A stretch of 64,000 nucleotides of DNA from Notospermus geniculatus (GCA_002633025.1 NMRB01001339.1:93855-157854); one strand, 5' to 3'. Shown: positions 45,087 to 56,400, counted from the stretch's first letter. Notes: generated from the letters alone by a model not told the origin. Translations and numbers: made by a program.

Positions 45087-45423
45087 TACACTGTTAGAAA
45101 TAACAGAAGATTTTACAGAAAATCTGTGCAGCAGAGTCCCCAGCACTGGATCTGTAAAATTACAGCGTGATCTGTAAAACTACAGACTTAAATAAATGTT
45201 AACAGAGACTTGACTGGAGGCTGACCAAATTATATTTTCATACTGCTCTCAGAAGGCATCATAACGGGATGTCCAATGGAGTCCAACCAATACAGGAAAA
45301 CATGAATCATACCATTAAAAAATGATGTAAATTTACAGAAAGTGCTGGGGACTCTGCTGCAGGCACTTTCTGTAAAATTACTGCAAAATTACTACTGTAA
45401 AATTAATAATTTCTAACAGTGTA
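45087..45423. mobile_element. Family H element, copy 3
   Basis: It runs from TACACTGTTAGAAATAACAG to TTTCTAACAGTGTA. The interior is inverted relative to copies 1 and 2 (GACTTGACTGGAGGCTGACC). Confidence 0.9.
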
Positions 45424-45429
45424 CTACCA

Positions 45430-46010
45430 TTAATTTGCCTCTGAAATTATAATAGCGAGTCAACGTATTATCTTGCGTAGTTCGAGAACTATTCAAGAAT
45501 CTGCAACATATCGTTTCATTGGAGGAAACAAGAGTAATATGGAACAAATGAATATCATCAATAAAGAGACACAAATAATCATCATATCTAGAAACGGCGT
45601 GTCACTCCTTTCAACGCGATCAAGCAAGAAAAGAAGGTCTAATAATATCTGCCTGTCCCTTTTGACATGATGAGTATTACATTACAAATAAGTGTACTAT
45701 CTTATGACATCTGACACAGCCATGCCATTTCATTTGAGTCCGTCAGGAACCATAGGAGTCCATCATACCATTGATAAAGCGGATGTGACAAGTTATGTCT
45801 TTACATCTGATACGGTGACACGTAAATGCGTCCGATAAACAATTTCCGCAGCAGATAATAGTATCCTTCTGTTTGGCCCATCGAATCAAATCTGCAGTCG
45901 ATGGTTTCGGGCAATTATGCACCGGTCAATGACATGTCTGGACCCCCCCATGTTCAGGGGTTGGCACTAATTCGACCCTTAATCGACACCTAGAATTTTT
46001 TCTACGGTCA
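45430..46010. other. No recognisable feature
   Basis: I see no family member or supported exon. Confidence 0.4.
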
Positions 46011-46018
46011 GAATTCTA

Positions 46019-46170
46019 GGGAGGTTTCGAAATCAAACGATAAACGTAAACGTTAACGACAACTTTATTTTTGTACCGAAAATGCAATGCAAAATCTGGT
46101 TAATGTGTAGTATGAAAAATAACGTTGTCGTACAGTTTTGGTTTATCGTTTGATTTCGAAACCTCCCCAC
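46019..46170. mobile_element. Family M2, copy 4
   Basis: It runs from GGGAGGTTTCGAAATCAAAC to GTTTGATTTCGAAACCTCCC, near-perfect, at TA. Confidence 0.9.
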
Positions 46171-46290
46171 TAATTCGCCCAGGACATCAAATGAAATCGA
46201 CAGGTATTCACCAGCTTTTCCCACTAATCTTTTACCTTTTCTATGTCATTTCTAGTAAAAATTATGAAGTAATCTCCAGGAATTCGACAT

Positions 46291-46688
46291 TAGCGAGGTA
46301 GCACCTTTCCGACTCCGACTACATCTACGAGAATGAATTGCAGTTCGCTGTAGACCACCTTGATAAAAACGATTTCATAGACGTTTGCAAATCGTAAAAT
46401 GCCATAAGTTTGTGGCAGAATAATTTTGACTCGTAATCGGAAGTGCACATAAATCACAAATATTATACTCGTGTTTGAAGTCGTAACGAGTAGGGTTACG
46501 ACTTCAATATTCATTATTTATCCGCACTTTCCATTTGTAAGGCCAGATTTTTCTGCCTTCAAGTTATGGCATTTTACGATTTGCAAACTTCTATCAAATC
46601 GTTTTTATCAAGGATGTCCATAGCGGACTGCAATTCATTCTCGTAGTTGAAGTCGGAGTCGGAGTCGGAAAGGTGCTAAACCTCGCTA
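46291..46688. mobile_element. Family F400, copy 2
   Basis: It runs from TAGCGAGGTAGCACCTTTCC to GGAAAGGTGCTAAACCTCGCTA (22 bases, inverted to the left end with a small deletion). The body shares ATTTTGACTCGTAATCGGAA and AGTCGTAACGA with copy 1. Confidence 0.88.
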
Positions 46689-46689
46689 T

Positions 46690-47305
46690 TACCTACTTTT
46701 TGGGTCGACATAAAAACAACGGTAAGGAAAAATATAAGCGCTCAGAACTCGACACTTTGTCGACACAGTGACCTTGAAGTCTCCTCCGGACGACTGGCCC
46801 GGGCGGTCTTGGTCTCTTGACTGCGCAAAGTTTCTCTGTTTGATGATGCTTATTGTCAGTCACTGTAGTCTGTTTTGTTTTCATGTCCGCCACATCAAAA
46901 TCTATTGTATAGTCTACGGTGGACAGCCACGCGGCGTCCACCACAGTGTGCATGTACATGTAAATATTGTCAATAAAAAAGAAAAAAAAATGTCGCATAA
47001 TATTGGGCCACTTGAAAAGGGTGAATGTTTCAATAGACATCACGCATCAACTATCAATGACACTGTGGTAAACTAACCAGAATCCGATGTGATATCTTTG
47101 TCATCTTGTCTTCATGTAATTCATTTATAAGTCCGGACCCAGCTGCGACCAATTTCGAGTTGTTGACCAACAGTTATAGACCTTTCCAACAAGCCTTTCC
47201 ACATGACGTCGTGGCCATTCATTGTCCAAGCATGATACATGTATATAACACTACCAAACGCAACCTCTCAGACAAGTATTTTACAGAAATTTTGAATGGT
47301 ACATG
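46690..47305. other. No recognisable feature
   Basis: Opposite-strand ORFs at 46693-47043 (-) and 46768-47076 (+) overlap without domain support. An AATAAAAAAGAAAAAAAA run lies at 46972-46989. Confidence 0.4.
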
Positions 47306-47307
47306 TA

Positions 47308-47605
47308 TTAAAAAGGTGCTCTAGTTCGAATTGTAAACATTACGGTTTGTTTATTTACATGGTTGATTATAATAGTTATTTTTCCTTGTATACCAACACA
47401 TTAATGTTATCTAATGTTATCTATTTTTATATCTATCTTGATAAATATTCTTGTAACTGAAATATATTAATGATTTTACGCTCAAAAACAAACAAAAAGT
47501 TGTGAAAGGCGAGATTTAATTCGATTTTATCTGATCTGTTAGTACCAGAAGTTGACAATAGGTGGCACACCGTAATGTTTACAATTCGAACTAGAGCACC
47601 TTTAA
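47308..47605. mobile_element. TTAA foldback family T1, copy 3
   Basis: The arms are AGGTGCTCTAGTTCGAATTG and its inverse, with two extra A after the left TTAA. The interior is in the same orientation as copy 1. Confidence 0.87.
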
Positions 47606-47619
47606 GATTCTGAAGTCAT

Positions 47620-48376
47620 ATGGTGAAAACTGTTAGACCGCCATCTTTGTTGGAAAGGTCTATACCAATAGGAGCTGTCAGTGAGTTGACCAGTAGGTGT
47701 CACTACGGCCCAATTCAATGCATACAGCGGACCCAGTCATTCTTAATCGAGCACCAATCACGTGGATTTTCCTGTGTATTGGTCCGCTGGAACTTTGCTG
47801 CCATCTTTTGACAATACGCGCGCTGACTGCTCCTAATTGGCTGCAGTACAGGTTAAGTAGCGCATAATTCACGAAGCTCTCGTAATTTAGGAAGTGCGAA
47901 AACTACTGTCCATTTGCGGGCAACCGATTGTTCACTATCAGCCTGATAAACGATTTTCGTAGCCTCAGAAAAAATGTCTTCAAACTAGTTTGGCCTTCGT
48001 AAAAAATATCGCCCATGAAATAAATTATAAGCGATGGGTTATCCATGTAGATTTTGTAAATCTAATAGCTATAAAGTGGGGGATCACCATTAATGTATTT
48101 ATATAAAATTTGCCAGGTAGACTGTCTGACTTTTTGAAACACTCTCATGGAGAATTGAGGCACGGTCACCGGTCTCGATTTGCTCGACAAATGGACCTTG
48201 AGAACGTTGGCTTTCTCCTGACAATCATGTTTCTTCCTGTTTGCATTGATTCCCTCCAATGTCAATACACTGACTTTGGTTTCTCTTTTTCGTGATCGAA
48301 AGTTACGGAGGGACAGTAGAGCAAAATTCTGTGGTGTTGGAGATGAATAGGATTCTAGGACGTTTGCCCCCGGATT
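47620..48376. other. No recognisable feature
   Basis: No supported exon was found. The stretch runs up to the N gap. Confidence 0.35.
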
Positions 48377-48398
48377 NNNNNNNNNNNNNNNNNNNNNN
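48377..48398. other. Assembly gap
   Basis: A run of N lies between CCCCCGGATT and CGGACTTTACCCCCG; C-rich flanks probably hindered sequencing. Confidence 0.98.
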
Positions 48399-48995
48399 CG
48401 GACTTTACCCCCGTAGGACATCTGCCCCCCCCCCTTGTGGTTTTTAGCCCGCTTGGCCGAAGGAAAATAGGTCAAATAATGAAAAATAGCCCGATATTTG
48501 GGCTTTGCCTTGTCTGCACTCTAGCGTTTTCAGTTTTCGACGGATGATTTTCATATTGTATATGTGTATATGCCCCAATATCTAGGCCAAGTTCGATTTT
48601 GGGCTTGCTGCAATTCCCACTATGGCCACTAGGGGGCGTTTTGTGAAAAAAATGAAAAATGGCTCTTTTACGCTAATGATCTGAACTAGGGTGCTCAAAT
48701 TTGAGCCATAGGTACATCTTATCGTGTTACATCATATATCTAACGGGGTTTTGATTGACCTAATTTTGATGGTCAATGGGCCAATATTTTTGCTTTGCCT
48801 TTGTGTGCAGTCCATGCGTCTTCAGAAATATTTTAAGAAGAAATATTTTCATATTGAATATGTACATATATGGCCTGAAGGTTTAGGTACTATGATTCCC
48901 ACTTCACCAAGCGGGCACTGTGACATTGGCACTATTTTTAGTCAGGAGGCATTGTTTTTTCCAATGAGTGCCAACTTCATTTGTTTCGAATTATT

Positions 48996-49068
48996 AAGAC
49001 CGCCCCCATCAATGGGGCGGTCTTCCTTGTTTTTACTGAATTTCTCTCTCTCTCTCTCTCTCTCTCTG
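48996..49068. repeat. Hairpin followed by a TC microsatellite
   Basis: AAGACCGCCCCCAT and ATGGGGCGGTCTT form a tight hairpin at 48996-49024. (TC)n follows at 49043-49068. Confidence 0.9.
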
Positions 49069-49079
49069 GATCTCTCCAT

Positions 49080-50515
49080 CCAATCTGCGGTGTCCCCACG
49101 ATAACTAACGAAAAACGCCATGTATCGCGGTAAAATTTTCAGAAATGGTAGATGAGCATATTACACAGAATCCTATTGATTCTTGGGGTCATCCGTGCAC
49201 AAATAGTGCGAAATTTGGGTGAAATTTGTAGTTTTATCTATATATCATATTCGCGTATTCCAACCTCCACACAGCGCTGCGTCTGAACAGAACGCCGTGG
49301 AGAACTGGCCACTCTCCAACACCCAGGTCACACAGTTTCGCCGGACAAGTGCAGTAACCCAACACACGGTACGCCGTACCGCCTAGCCTTGTGGGATTGG
49401 AGAGTGGCAGAAGCGAGACGTTCTGACTGGTAAGTGAGACCTACAGAGCATGCGCATTGGTACTCGCACATCTCTTCCGCAAACCGGCGAGTTCACTTCA
49501 GACTTTTAAAGCGGAAATAAATAAATAAATAAAGCACATCTGTGCGGGTATTTTTTGTTTTATGGTAAGTAACACTGTTGGTGTCAAATTCCATAAGATG
49601 TCAACCATAGAAAGTGATGTTTGTTCGTATATTCAGCGTGATTTTTTTGGTGAATCCGCCGTCGTTGCCGTGTGTGTCTGCTCACTGCACTCATGCACTG
49701 CAGTGCATGCACGCTGTGATGCATGTCAGTCATTAGCTAGGCCCTAATGGACATGGTCATGCTGTGTCTGTCACTGTCACTGTCACCGGTCACTGTGCCT
49801 GTGGCTGTGGTCTGTGTGTATGGTAGGCCCCTATCATCGTCGGCCATCACCATCATCACTGTAGCTAGGCCTTTAGGGTAGTAAGCCTAGTGTCATACTG
49901 AGTCTGAGACTAGACATGCAGACAAATACACAGTCACAGAGCATAGAAGAGCTGTGTCTGTGCATGATGTACACTGCTATGCTATCAACGCATCACTGTG
50001 GTCTTTTTCTGGTGTCAAAGCAAGTCATATGCTAAATTACTGGATGCTTATTACCTCGTACCATAAATAGATCAATAACCATAAATGTGCAACTAAAAAT
50101 TCGTGTTACTCATGACCTTTCTTCGTTTTTGTTTCGTAAAATCCTTCACGCTCAATTGATTTACAAGATGTTGGGCTCAAAATGAAGCTGACATATTACT
50201 CTACAAGCCCTGTGATTTTTGTTGTTATCCGTTCAGAGACAGCAGAGCTATAACCATCGGAAGTGTGAAATTGGTCAAAAATCCCCGCGGCCGATGTGTT
50301 TCAGCTTCATCGCTTATAGAAACTGACGTCAGATGTCGCGCTGTTAACAAAATAGGCAAATATTTCCCTCACGGAATCGAATATTGGTTTGAAAACGTTT
50401 TCATGGAAGCTTATTCGGTCCATACATTGCTGCTCGGTAATTCTCGATCAGTCAACTAGCTCCCAATTTCCAAGGGCGGTCTTCAAATTGACTGGTAAGT
50501 CAATTTCTAGTTGTA
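49080..50515. other. No recognisable gene; low-complexity CTGT/TGTC tract
   Basis: Bases 49690-49990 are rich in TGTCACTG-type words and TAGGCC words. (AAAT)n occurs at 49516-49532. No exon can be defended. Confidence 0.4.
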
Positions 50516-50580
50516 ACATTGACATTTCTTCTCGGGTCAATGCTGCGTGTTGACTGTTCTATAACTTCATACCATCCTGC

Positions 50581-51111
50581 ACGTTTTGCAGTGTGGCCAT
50601 TTTTCTGTGTGATTCCCATTGTTCGGAACACACTGGGAAACGGACTCGCTGTTTCTCTGTGTGTCGTTCATTGTCAAGTCGCCGCTTATCCCGTCAATCT
50701 ATTGTAATGTCACAAGCTAAGGTTTTCAGGTGTTTTTTCAGACCCGTGTCAAACCCGTGGGTACGAAAATCCCGGCGAGAGGTCACACCACTACATTGTA
50801 GTTAAGTAGCCCGGCGACAGTTGCGCTGCATGCACTGACTCTTCAGTCATTTCTGTATTGGCACAAATTGCTGGAGGCGCGATAACGACGTCACTTAATG
50901 GCTGCGCCATCTGTCGCCGTGCGAAGAACTAACGAAAACAGAGACATTTCGAAAAGCACGGCGAGCTTACCGTGTTTGAAAAACCCGTGTTTTTCAGACA
51001 CGGGTTTCTTGAAGCCAGCAATTCATAGGAGTGACCGCAAAAAAACCCGGGGATTTTATGTAGTGTAACCATGCACGGGCCTCACCATGCTCACTGAAAA
51101 ACGTTACAACG
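50581..51111. mobile_element. Element B, copy 2, split by element A
   Basis: The left part (50581-50715) matches B at 32764 onward (GTGTGATTCCCATTGTTCGG, TCTATTGTAATGTCACA). The right part (51071-51111) is GCACGGGCCTCACC, then CACTGAAAAACGTTACA. Element A lies between. Confidence 0.82.
50716..51071. mobile_element. Element A, copy 4, inside B
   Basis: It runs from TTTTTTCAGACCCGTGTCAA to TTATGTAGTGTAACCA, collinear with the simple copy at 18686. Its extreme left end is damaged (GGTTTTCAGGTG). Confidence 0.82.
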
Positions 51112-51114
51112 GAC

Positions 51115-52000
51115 TGCCTTGAGTATAAAGGAATGTCGAATCGACTCAAGCATAGGCTACGCGGAAAGATGCTCTTGAATTCCCAATAATACATTGGAAA
51201 CTACCCAATACCCAAGACAACTTTCCTGACCCGTAGGACAACATAAAACTCGCACCGCGACGCGTTTACCGTTTACCACTTCAGTAAGGTACCTTAATGA
51301 CACGAGGGATTATCCATTACAAGAAGCAGCGGCAATTTTCTCCGCTATGGTAGATCATTGATCGAATTAAGATACCTCCTTTATCAAATTTTGCTGCCAG
51401 TAATGAATGAAATTCGCTCTAAATCTTCTGAAATTTCATTACACTGTAAAACATGATATCAACGGGTTTCTCCTGCTGGGATGTTGCAATCCGATGGACA
51501 GTTTCACTTAAGTTTAAAAATCGGTTGTATGGCTATCGCTAGCACCAGCAACAGTCGTGTTGCAAAACATAATGCATAGCACTCAATGAAGTTCTTATTT
51601 CTGGGTGTCCAGAAAAGTAAAATCAAAGACCTAAGAACTATAGAAAACTAAGACCTATTAGAAATCTAAGACCCTAATACCAGAAAAGTAAGTAAGCACA
51701 GTCTCCACACAGCGATATCCATGCAAGTACGGGGAAGCACGGCAGCATACGGTTTGTTCGCTGGATGGAGTTCAGTCAAATATCGGCAGAAATTCGCCAC
51801 AAAATCACCCCAAAACACGGTCAGTATCAGTCGGTCCGAAGAATTCCTTCTTTCAGACCTGGCCCGACAATAGTTAGGGCAGCTGGTGAAAAATCAGGGG
51901 GTTTCGTCCAGTGGTTTCCTGCGAACCGCGTCCAAATCGCGAAAAGTTGCCGAATCCTAGCGAAATCAATATGAGCACCGCGAAGCGCGGGACGGAACTC
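51115..52000. other. No recognisable feature
   Basis: CTAAGACC-type words recur around 51630-51680. There is no supported exon. Confidence 0.4.
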
Positions 52001-52006
52001 ATTATA

Positions 52007-52125
52007 GAGAGTTTTCGCAAAGCCCCCGAAACGCCGACGCGAACGTCTGTCCTTTTGTTCGCTGTTCTCTTCGTGGCATCGAACAATGGGATTGGCGTTC
52101 GCGTCGGCGTGTCGGGGCTTCCTAC
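52007..52125. mobile_element. Palindromic family M3, copy 2
   Basis: It starts GAGAGTTTTCGCAAAGCCCC. Arms GAAACGCCGACGCGAACG and the inverse CGTTCGCGTCGGCGTGTC match; the last bases of the right end are lost (GGGGCTTCCTACTA). Confidence 0.85.
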
Positions 52126-52307
52126 TAATGCGGTCAGTACCAGGCATTTTTTGGCAAATCAATGCATAGGGACGGGCACAGTTTAGCCTACACTAGACTT
52201 TTGTGGTCACAGGCGAAGGCAAGGGGATGATAAATTTTCATTGGCCTCAATGAATGGTATTCTTGTTTACGCAAAATTTCATGGAAGAGGTTTTGGACGA
52301 TGCTTTC

Positions 52308-52973
52308 TAAAGCCTCGCTTATGTCGCCCTTACGTACAGTCAGAACTAGTTGGCAACTGATAATCGGGCTGAGTGGGTGAATGTCGTCCAGTCCTGATCC
52401 TACACACTGATTCCTAGCCCAAGCCACTAACCCTAACCCCAACCCTCACCCTCAACCCTTGTCACTGACCCCTACCCTAATCCTAAACCTAGTCCTGACC
52501 CTAACCGTAAACGCCAACCATCCTAACTCCATAACCTGGGTACACTTGTTTAGACGACATGAACAGTTTTTGCGATAATCGGCGCGTAGTTGGAACTAAT
52601 TAGTCACAACTACTAGGTGACATAAGCTCTCGGGCGTCAGAGAGTAACTTGTTGCCAACTAGTTGCAAACTAAAAATATCCAGATCCTGAAAGTCGCACA
52701 TGTTCAGCCTCAGCGATTAGTTGACAACTGTATCCTGAAGACAGCCAATGAAATTCGCTTTACATTCCACGTGGCCTAACGTGACCACGTGACCTAATCA
52801 CCACGTCGCTTAAAATCAAAGGAAATCTTTGTCGACATAAGCACTCAAAAGACGGCGATAAACTAGTTCCAGGTAGTTGCGACCGATCGGTGTTTTTTTA
52901 GTCGGTGGCGACATAAGTTATCAGTTGCAACTTGTTGACGCTATTTGCGTAGGGCGACATAAGCGAGGCTTTA
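52308..52973. mobile_element. Foldback with TAAAGCCTCGCTTATG arms
   Basis: TAAAGCCTCGCTTATGTCGC is inverted at 52952-52973 (GCGACATAAGCGAGGCTTTA). The interior has repeated GTTGGCAACT/AGTTGCAACT and CACAACTACTAGGT words. Element G2 is inserted at 52368-52573. The left half of another copy lies in the peptide-gene intron at 61549-61650. Confidence 0.88.
52368..52573. mobile_element. Element G2 with telomere-like interior, 9-bp duplication
   Basis: It starts GCTGAGTGGGTGAATGTCGT, like G1 at 41696, and ends AGACGACATGAACAGTTTTTGC. The flanks are identical GATAATCGG 9-mers (52359-52367 and 52574-52582). The related sequence at 61586-61620 lacks the insert and has a single GATAATCGG (61600-61608), so the insertion is directly demonstrated. 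The interior is largely degenerate CCCTAA repeats. Confidence 0.95.
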
Positions 52974-52974
52974 C

Positions 52975-53260
52975 AGGGTCACTGTACTGCATTGACGAGG
53001 ATTTACATGTATATCCCAAAAGGATATTATTGGCAAAACTCTCCTCACAACTATATTGTCTGTAACGTCAAGCCAGACCCAGGGGTGATTTCTTCATTAG
53101 AAAAACAATGGCGTGCTGTACACTGTGAGCAATGGAAATACCAACATCAGCAGCCTCTGATTCAACAAGCCACCGCATATTATAACATTAGGTGGGGCAG
53201 TCTTCCGGCTAGAACTATCGGGGTGAAATTTAAAGCGCCACTGTGTGCATTACGCGAAAC
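52975..53260. other. No recognisable feature
   Basis: A plus-strand frame 52992-53318 is open, but lacks splice sites or domain pattern. Confidence 0.35.
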
Positions 53261-53264
53261 TTAC

Positions 53265-53410
53265 TTCGAGGAAAACGCAAGGACCCGTGCTGCCACCACG
53301 CGTCTTCACAACTGTTAATCTCCAAAAGAACCAGACGCGAAGTGTGACTTACTGAAGGGGGGTGAGACCGTAGCGTCTGGCCAAGCGAGACTAGCTCGAC
53401 AAGACTGTTC
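53265..53410 (+). repeat. Dispersed repeat shared with 55430-55565
   Basis: Shared words are AACTGTTAATCTC, AAAAGA(A/G)CCAGACGCG, GTAGCGTCTGGCCAAGCGAG. Part of it (CTGGC-GAGACTA) also resembles 60050-60080. Confidence 0.75.
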
Positions 53411-53449
53411 ATGTCTATCTATTTGAATGATCTAAGTTACATGTACCAA

Positions 53450-53796
53450 TATTAGGCAATATTATGCAATCAAATGTTCTTGGCCAATCATGTGCAGCAG
53501 ATTGCATCATGTGATCATAGGATGTCACATCGTATCGGACACTCAATCATCGTATCGGATCCTAAAACCTCGTATCGGACAGCCCTCCTAGTTTCAGCCA
53601 ATCAGAGCATAGGCCTGTTGTTATAGTTGCTAGGCAATTTGCATAATATAGCAAAGAGTGGATGGCAGGTCGTCCAATATGGATTTTTGTTGGATGAAGA
53701 AAAGTTATATCGGACTCGGCTTCGCCTCGTCCGATATAACTTTTCTTCATCCAACAAAAATCCATATTGGACTCCCTACCATCCACTATTTGTATA
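53450..53796. mobile_element. CGTATCGGAC repeat with perfect inner hairpin
   Basis: Arms at about 53650-53716 and 53728-53795 are almost perfect reverse complements (GTCCAATATGGATTTTTGTT, GGATGAAGAAAAGTTATATC) around CTCGGCTTCGCCTC. The left flank shares CATCGTATCGGA repeats with 19925-20145. Confidence 0.88.
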
Positions 53797-53929
53797 TTGA
53801 GATTGTTGCCACACATAAAAGAATGAGTTGAAGCACGGTAGCTTACTTGATGATGGGTTAGTCACACTATAACAGCGCGTTGAACTTCTCAAGTGATGAA
53901 AAGGATGGCGGACATTGTCAGCTCAGGTT

Positions 53930-54700
53930 TGGACATAGTATCAGTCTCGCGTAGATGTTACTACTGACTATGTGGGTTGGGCAGGACACCTGTCTTATCA
54001 CGTTGGTTCCAAATTCCGCCACCAGGGGAGGAATACTGAGGCATGATGGCTGATATTCATAAAACCTAGCAACTGCTTTTACTTCAAGTTTTCTGGTACA
54101 TTTACATTGGACCTCGCTGTGCAAATCTTAAGTAAAAGCAGTTGCAAAGGAGCACGGTATTGGATCTCAAATGCATTATTTGACTGCCGACGTAGAGGGA
54201 GCCACCTAGCGGCAGTAAGACGAACTACAAAAATGCATTACAAAATGTACGCAGTAAATCGGGTCATTCGCCGAGACGTAGTCAGACCCTTGGGTTGGAG
54301 AGTGGTGCGGTGGCGCCGGCTGTCGAGAAAAAGTGGCAATACCGTGTTCCTTTAATGAATACGAGCCATTGATGCATACAATCGCACTTAACTCGGGGCA
54401 AATTTGAAATACTCTCCGAAGGAAAGGATTCCTATAAACACGACTATGAGGAACTATGGATACAAATTCGAATATCTGAATAACACAAATTCCGATAAAT
54501 GTTACGCCTCAGACGGATCAACTACATGGCACATGTACCATATCTTCTTCAAGTATTGCGCCATCAGCTTCCCCAGTTCTATTGGGACTGTTTTTGGAGC
54601 TGGGTATCTGTGGTGATAAGCCTCCTGGACATATCCCTACACAGTTATCCGCCTACGATGCTGCAATCTTGGCCTATTTATATAATGCAACTTTGAGTTA
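53930..54700. repeat. Diverged segmental duplication, unit 1
   Basis: It aligns in order with 55810-56400: TAGTATCAGTC, CCGCCACCAGGGGAGGAATA, GGCAAATTTGAAATACTCTC, CATCAGCTTCCCCAGTTCTA, CCTGGACATATCCCTACACA. On the minus strand some frames look protein-like in one copy but not the other; stops and indels interrupt both, so if it was once coding it has decayed. Confidence 0.75.
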
Positions 54701-54723
54701 AGAAGGCTTCTAGAATACGGAGA

Positions 54724-54880
54724 AATAAAAAGTCAATTTCCAGAATGTTTGCGAATTTTCGAGCCCAACAGGGGTCTTCTTCAGGCTGGAACTTTACAAT
54801 CCGAGACTCTAGAACAGACTGAGCTGAAACCCAAATGTAGATCTGAAGTATCCCATCCAAACAGGACGTGACAGCAATTA
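54724..54880 (-). repeat. Hairpin-motif repeat, inverted arm 1
   Basis: It is a reverse complement of 55598-55755 over its full length (CTGTCACGTCCTGTTTGGAT, CAGCCTGAAGAAGACCCC, GGGGTCGAAAATTCGCAAAC). The two arms are 717 bp apart. Confidence 0.9.
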
Positions 54881-54935
54881 AAGGACCACTTTGCTTCCCA
54901 ATCCTGCGTTACACCTACCCGCGTTTAAGGGAGAC

Positions 54936-54974
54936 CACTATTGACGACTTAGTATTACTAAGTCGTCAATAGTG
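54936..54974. repeat. Perfect 19-1-19 palindrome
   Basis: CACTATTGACGACTTAGTA, one T, then the exact reverse complement. The flank CCTGCGTTACACCTACCCGC recurs at 59260-59290, where the palindrome is missing. Confidence 0.97.
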
Positions 54975-55353
54975 AAACCACGCATGCTACTACGTGCATT
55001 GTAGTGTAATCATACATTCTTCAACACTGGGGCGAAAGGCTTAACTACAGTATTGGAGAATGGAGTGTCGGTGGCGCCGGCTGTCGACAGAAAGTGGCAA
55101 TACCGTGGTCCTTTAAGGAAAGAAAAGAGTACAAGCCCCAAAAGTTGCTCAACCTAACAGAAAAGTAATTAGTGAATGTAAGGCTTGACTTACACTCGAC
55201 CCCAGTGTGTATCCGACGTCCCGGTCTCCTACACACAGGCACTTTTGGGGCTCAAAAGCCGTGAACACCACTAGACGGCACTCCACTGGACTCCAGGCAA
55301 TCACCACGCTTTCTTACTCATAATTCCCGCGGAAATTACTCCCAGGAAAAACC

Positions 55354-55431
55354 CAACCTCGTCCCCAGGGGTATAGTTCACTCAGACAACCGTGGACAAC
55401 TCGCCATATTATCAACCTGGAAACGAGGTTA
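55354..55431. mobile_element. Family N9, internally deleted copy
   Basis: Only the two ends remain: CAACCTCGTCCCCAGGGGTA and ACCTGGAAACGAGGTT, with ACTCGCCATATTATC between. The flanking 9-mers are partly matched (GGAAAAACC and AAGAAAACC). Confidence 0.8.
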
Positions 55432-55597
55432 AGAAAACCGAAGGACCTGTGCTGCCATCACGCGGTCGTCATGACTGTTAATCTCTAAAAGAGCCAGACG
55501 CGGAGTGTGGCTTACCGAAGGGTGAGCACCACGTAGCGTCTGGCCAAGCGAGACTAGGCTTGACTAGGCTGAAAGGAAAAGTAATCTTTTCTTTCCT

Positions 55598-55755
55598 TAA
55601 TTGCTGTCACGTCCTGTTTGGATGGGATACTTCAGATCTACATTTGGGTTTCAGCTCAGTCTGTTCTAGAGTTTCGGATTGTAAAGTTCCAGCCTGAAGA
55701 AGACCCCGGTTGGGGTCGAAAATTCGCAAACATTCTGGAAATTGACTTTTTATTT
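55598..55755 (+). repeat. Hairpin-motif repeat, inverted arm 2
   Basis: This is the partner of 54724-54880. The motif here is CTGAAGAAGACCCC, loop GGTT, GGGGTCGAAA. Confidence 0.9.
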
Positions 55756-55809
55756 GTCATATATTGTGTGTCGATTTTTGTGCTTGCCTTCTCTTTGCTT
55801 CTAGAATAC

Positions 55810-56400
55810 GGGTCATAGTATCAGTCCAGCTTATGTGTTACCACTGTCTTTGTATAGGTTGGACATTGGACACCAGTCTGATCACGTTAGTTCCAGATTC
55901 CGCCGCCAGGGGAGGGATACTGAGGCACACCCCATGCATACAGTGGCACTTTAACTCGCGGCAAATGTGAAATACCCTCCGAAGGAAAAATATTCTTATA
56001 AACATGATTCGAATATCTGACGATGACAAATTCCGATAAGTTATGCCCCACATCGATTACATCTACATGTACCATATCTTATACAAGTATTACGCCATCA
56101 GCTGCTCCAGTTCTATTGGGACTATTTTTGATGCTGGATATCTGTGGTGATAGACCTCCTGGACATATCCCTACACAGTTATCCGCATACAATGCTGCAG
56201 TTATTGCCTATTAACCGTTTCTTTCCAGATTTTGATCGGCCATATGTCGGTGCCCGATTCATTTTTCGCGGACGCTCAAAACAGAGAGATGCGTTTGTCA
56301 GTGCCTCCACCAATGGGTCATATAAATAAAGACTAGCAAATGCTTTTACTTCAGATTTGTGCAGCATTGCCTAGTGCATTTGTATTGCAAATTTCAAGCA
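55810..56400. repeat. Diverged segmental duplication, unit 2
   Basis: This is the second copy of 53930-54700 in the same orientation, about 1.87 kb downstream. Together with the inverted arms and repeated GGCGCCGGCTGTCGA blocks (54314, 55072) it makes 53.3-56.4 kb a composite duplicated region. Confidence 0.75.

Noticed and set aside
46972-46989. Polyadenylation site of a gene
   Set aside because: AATAAA in an A-rich run with no upstream exon; simple sequence is the likelier explanation.
52424-52515. Chromosome end or true telomere
   Set aside because: The CCCTAA units are degenerate, short, and enclosed in an element with a target duplication.
52992-53318. 108-codon plus-strand ORF
   Set aside because: No domain pattern, splice sites or codon signal; part overlaps a dispersed repeat.
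53562-53816. Minus-strand ORF similar to one at 19930-20337
   Set aside because: The similarity is due to the shared foldback hairpin, not to a conserved protein.
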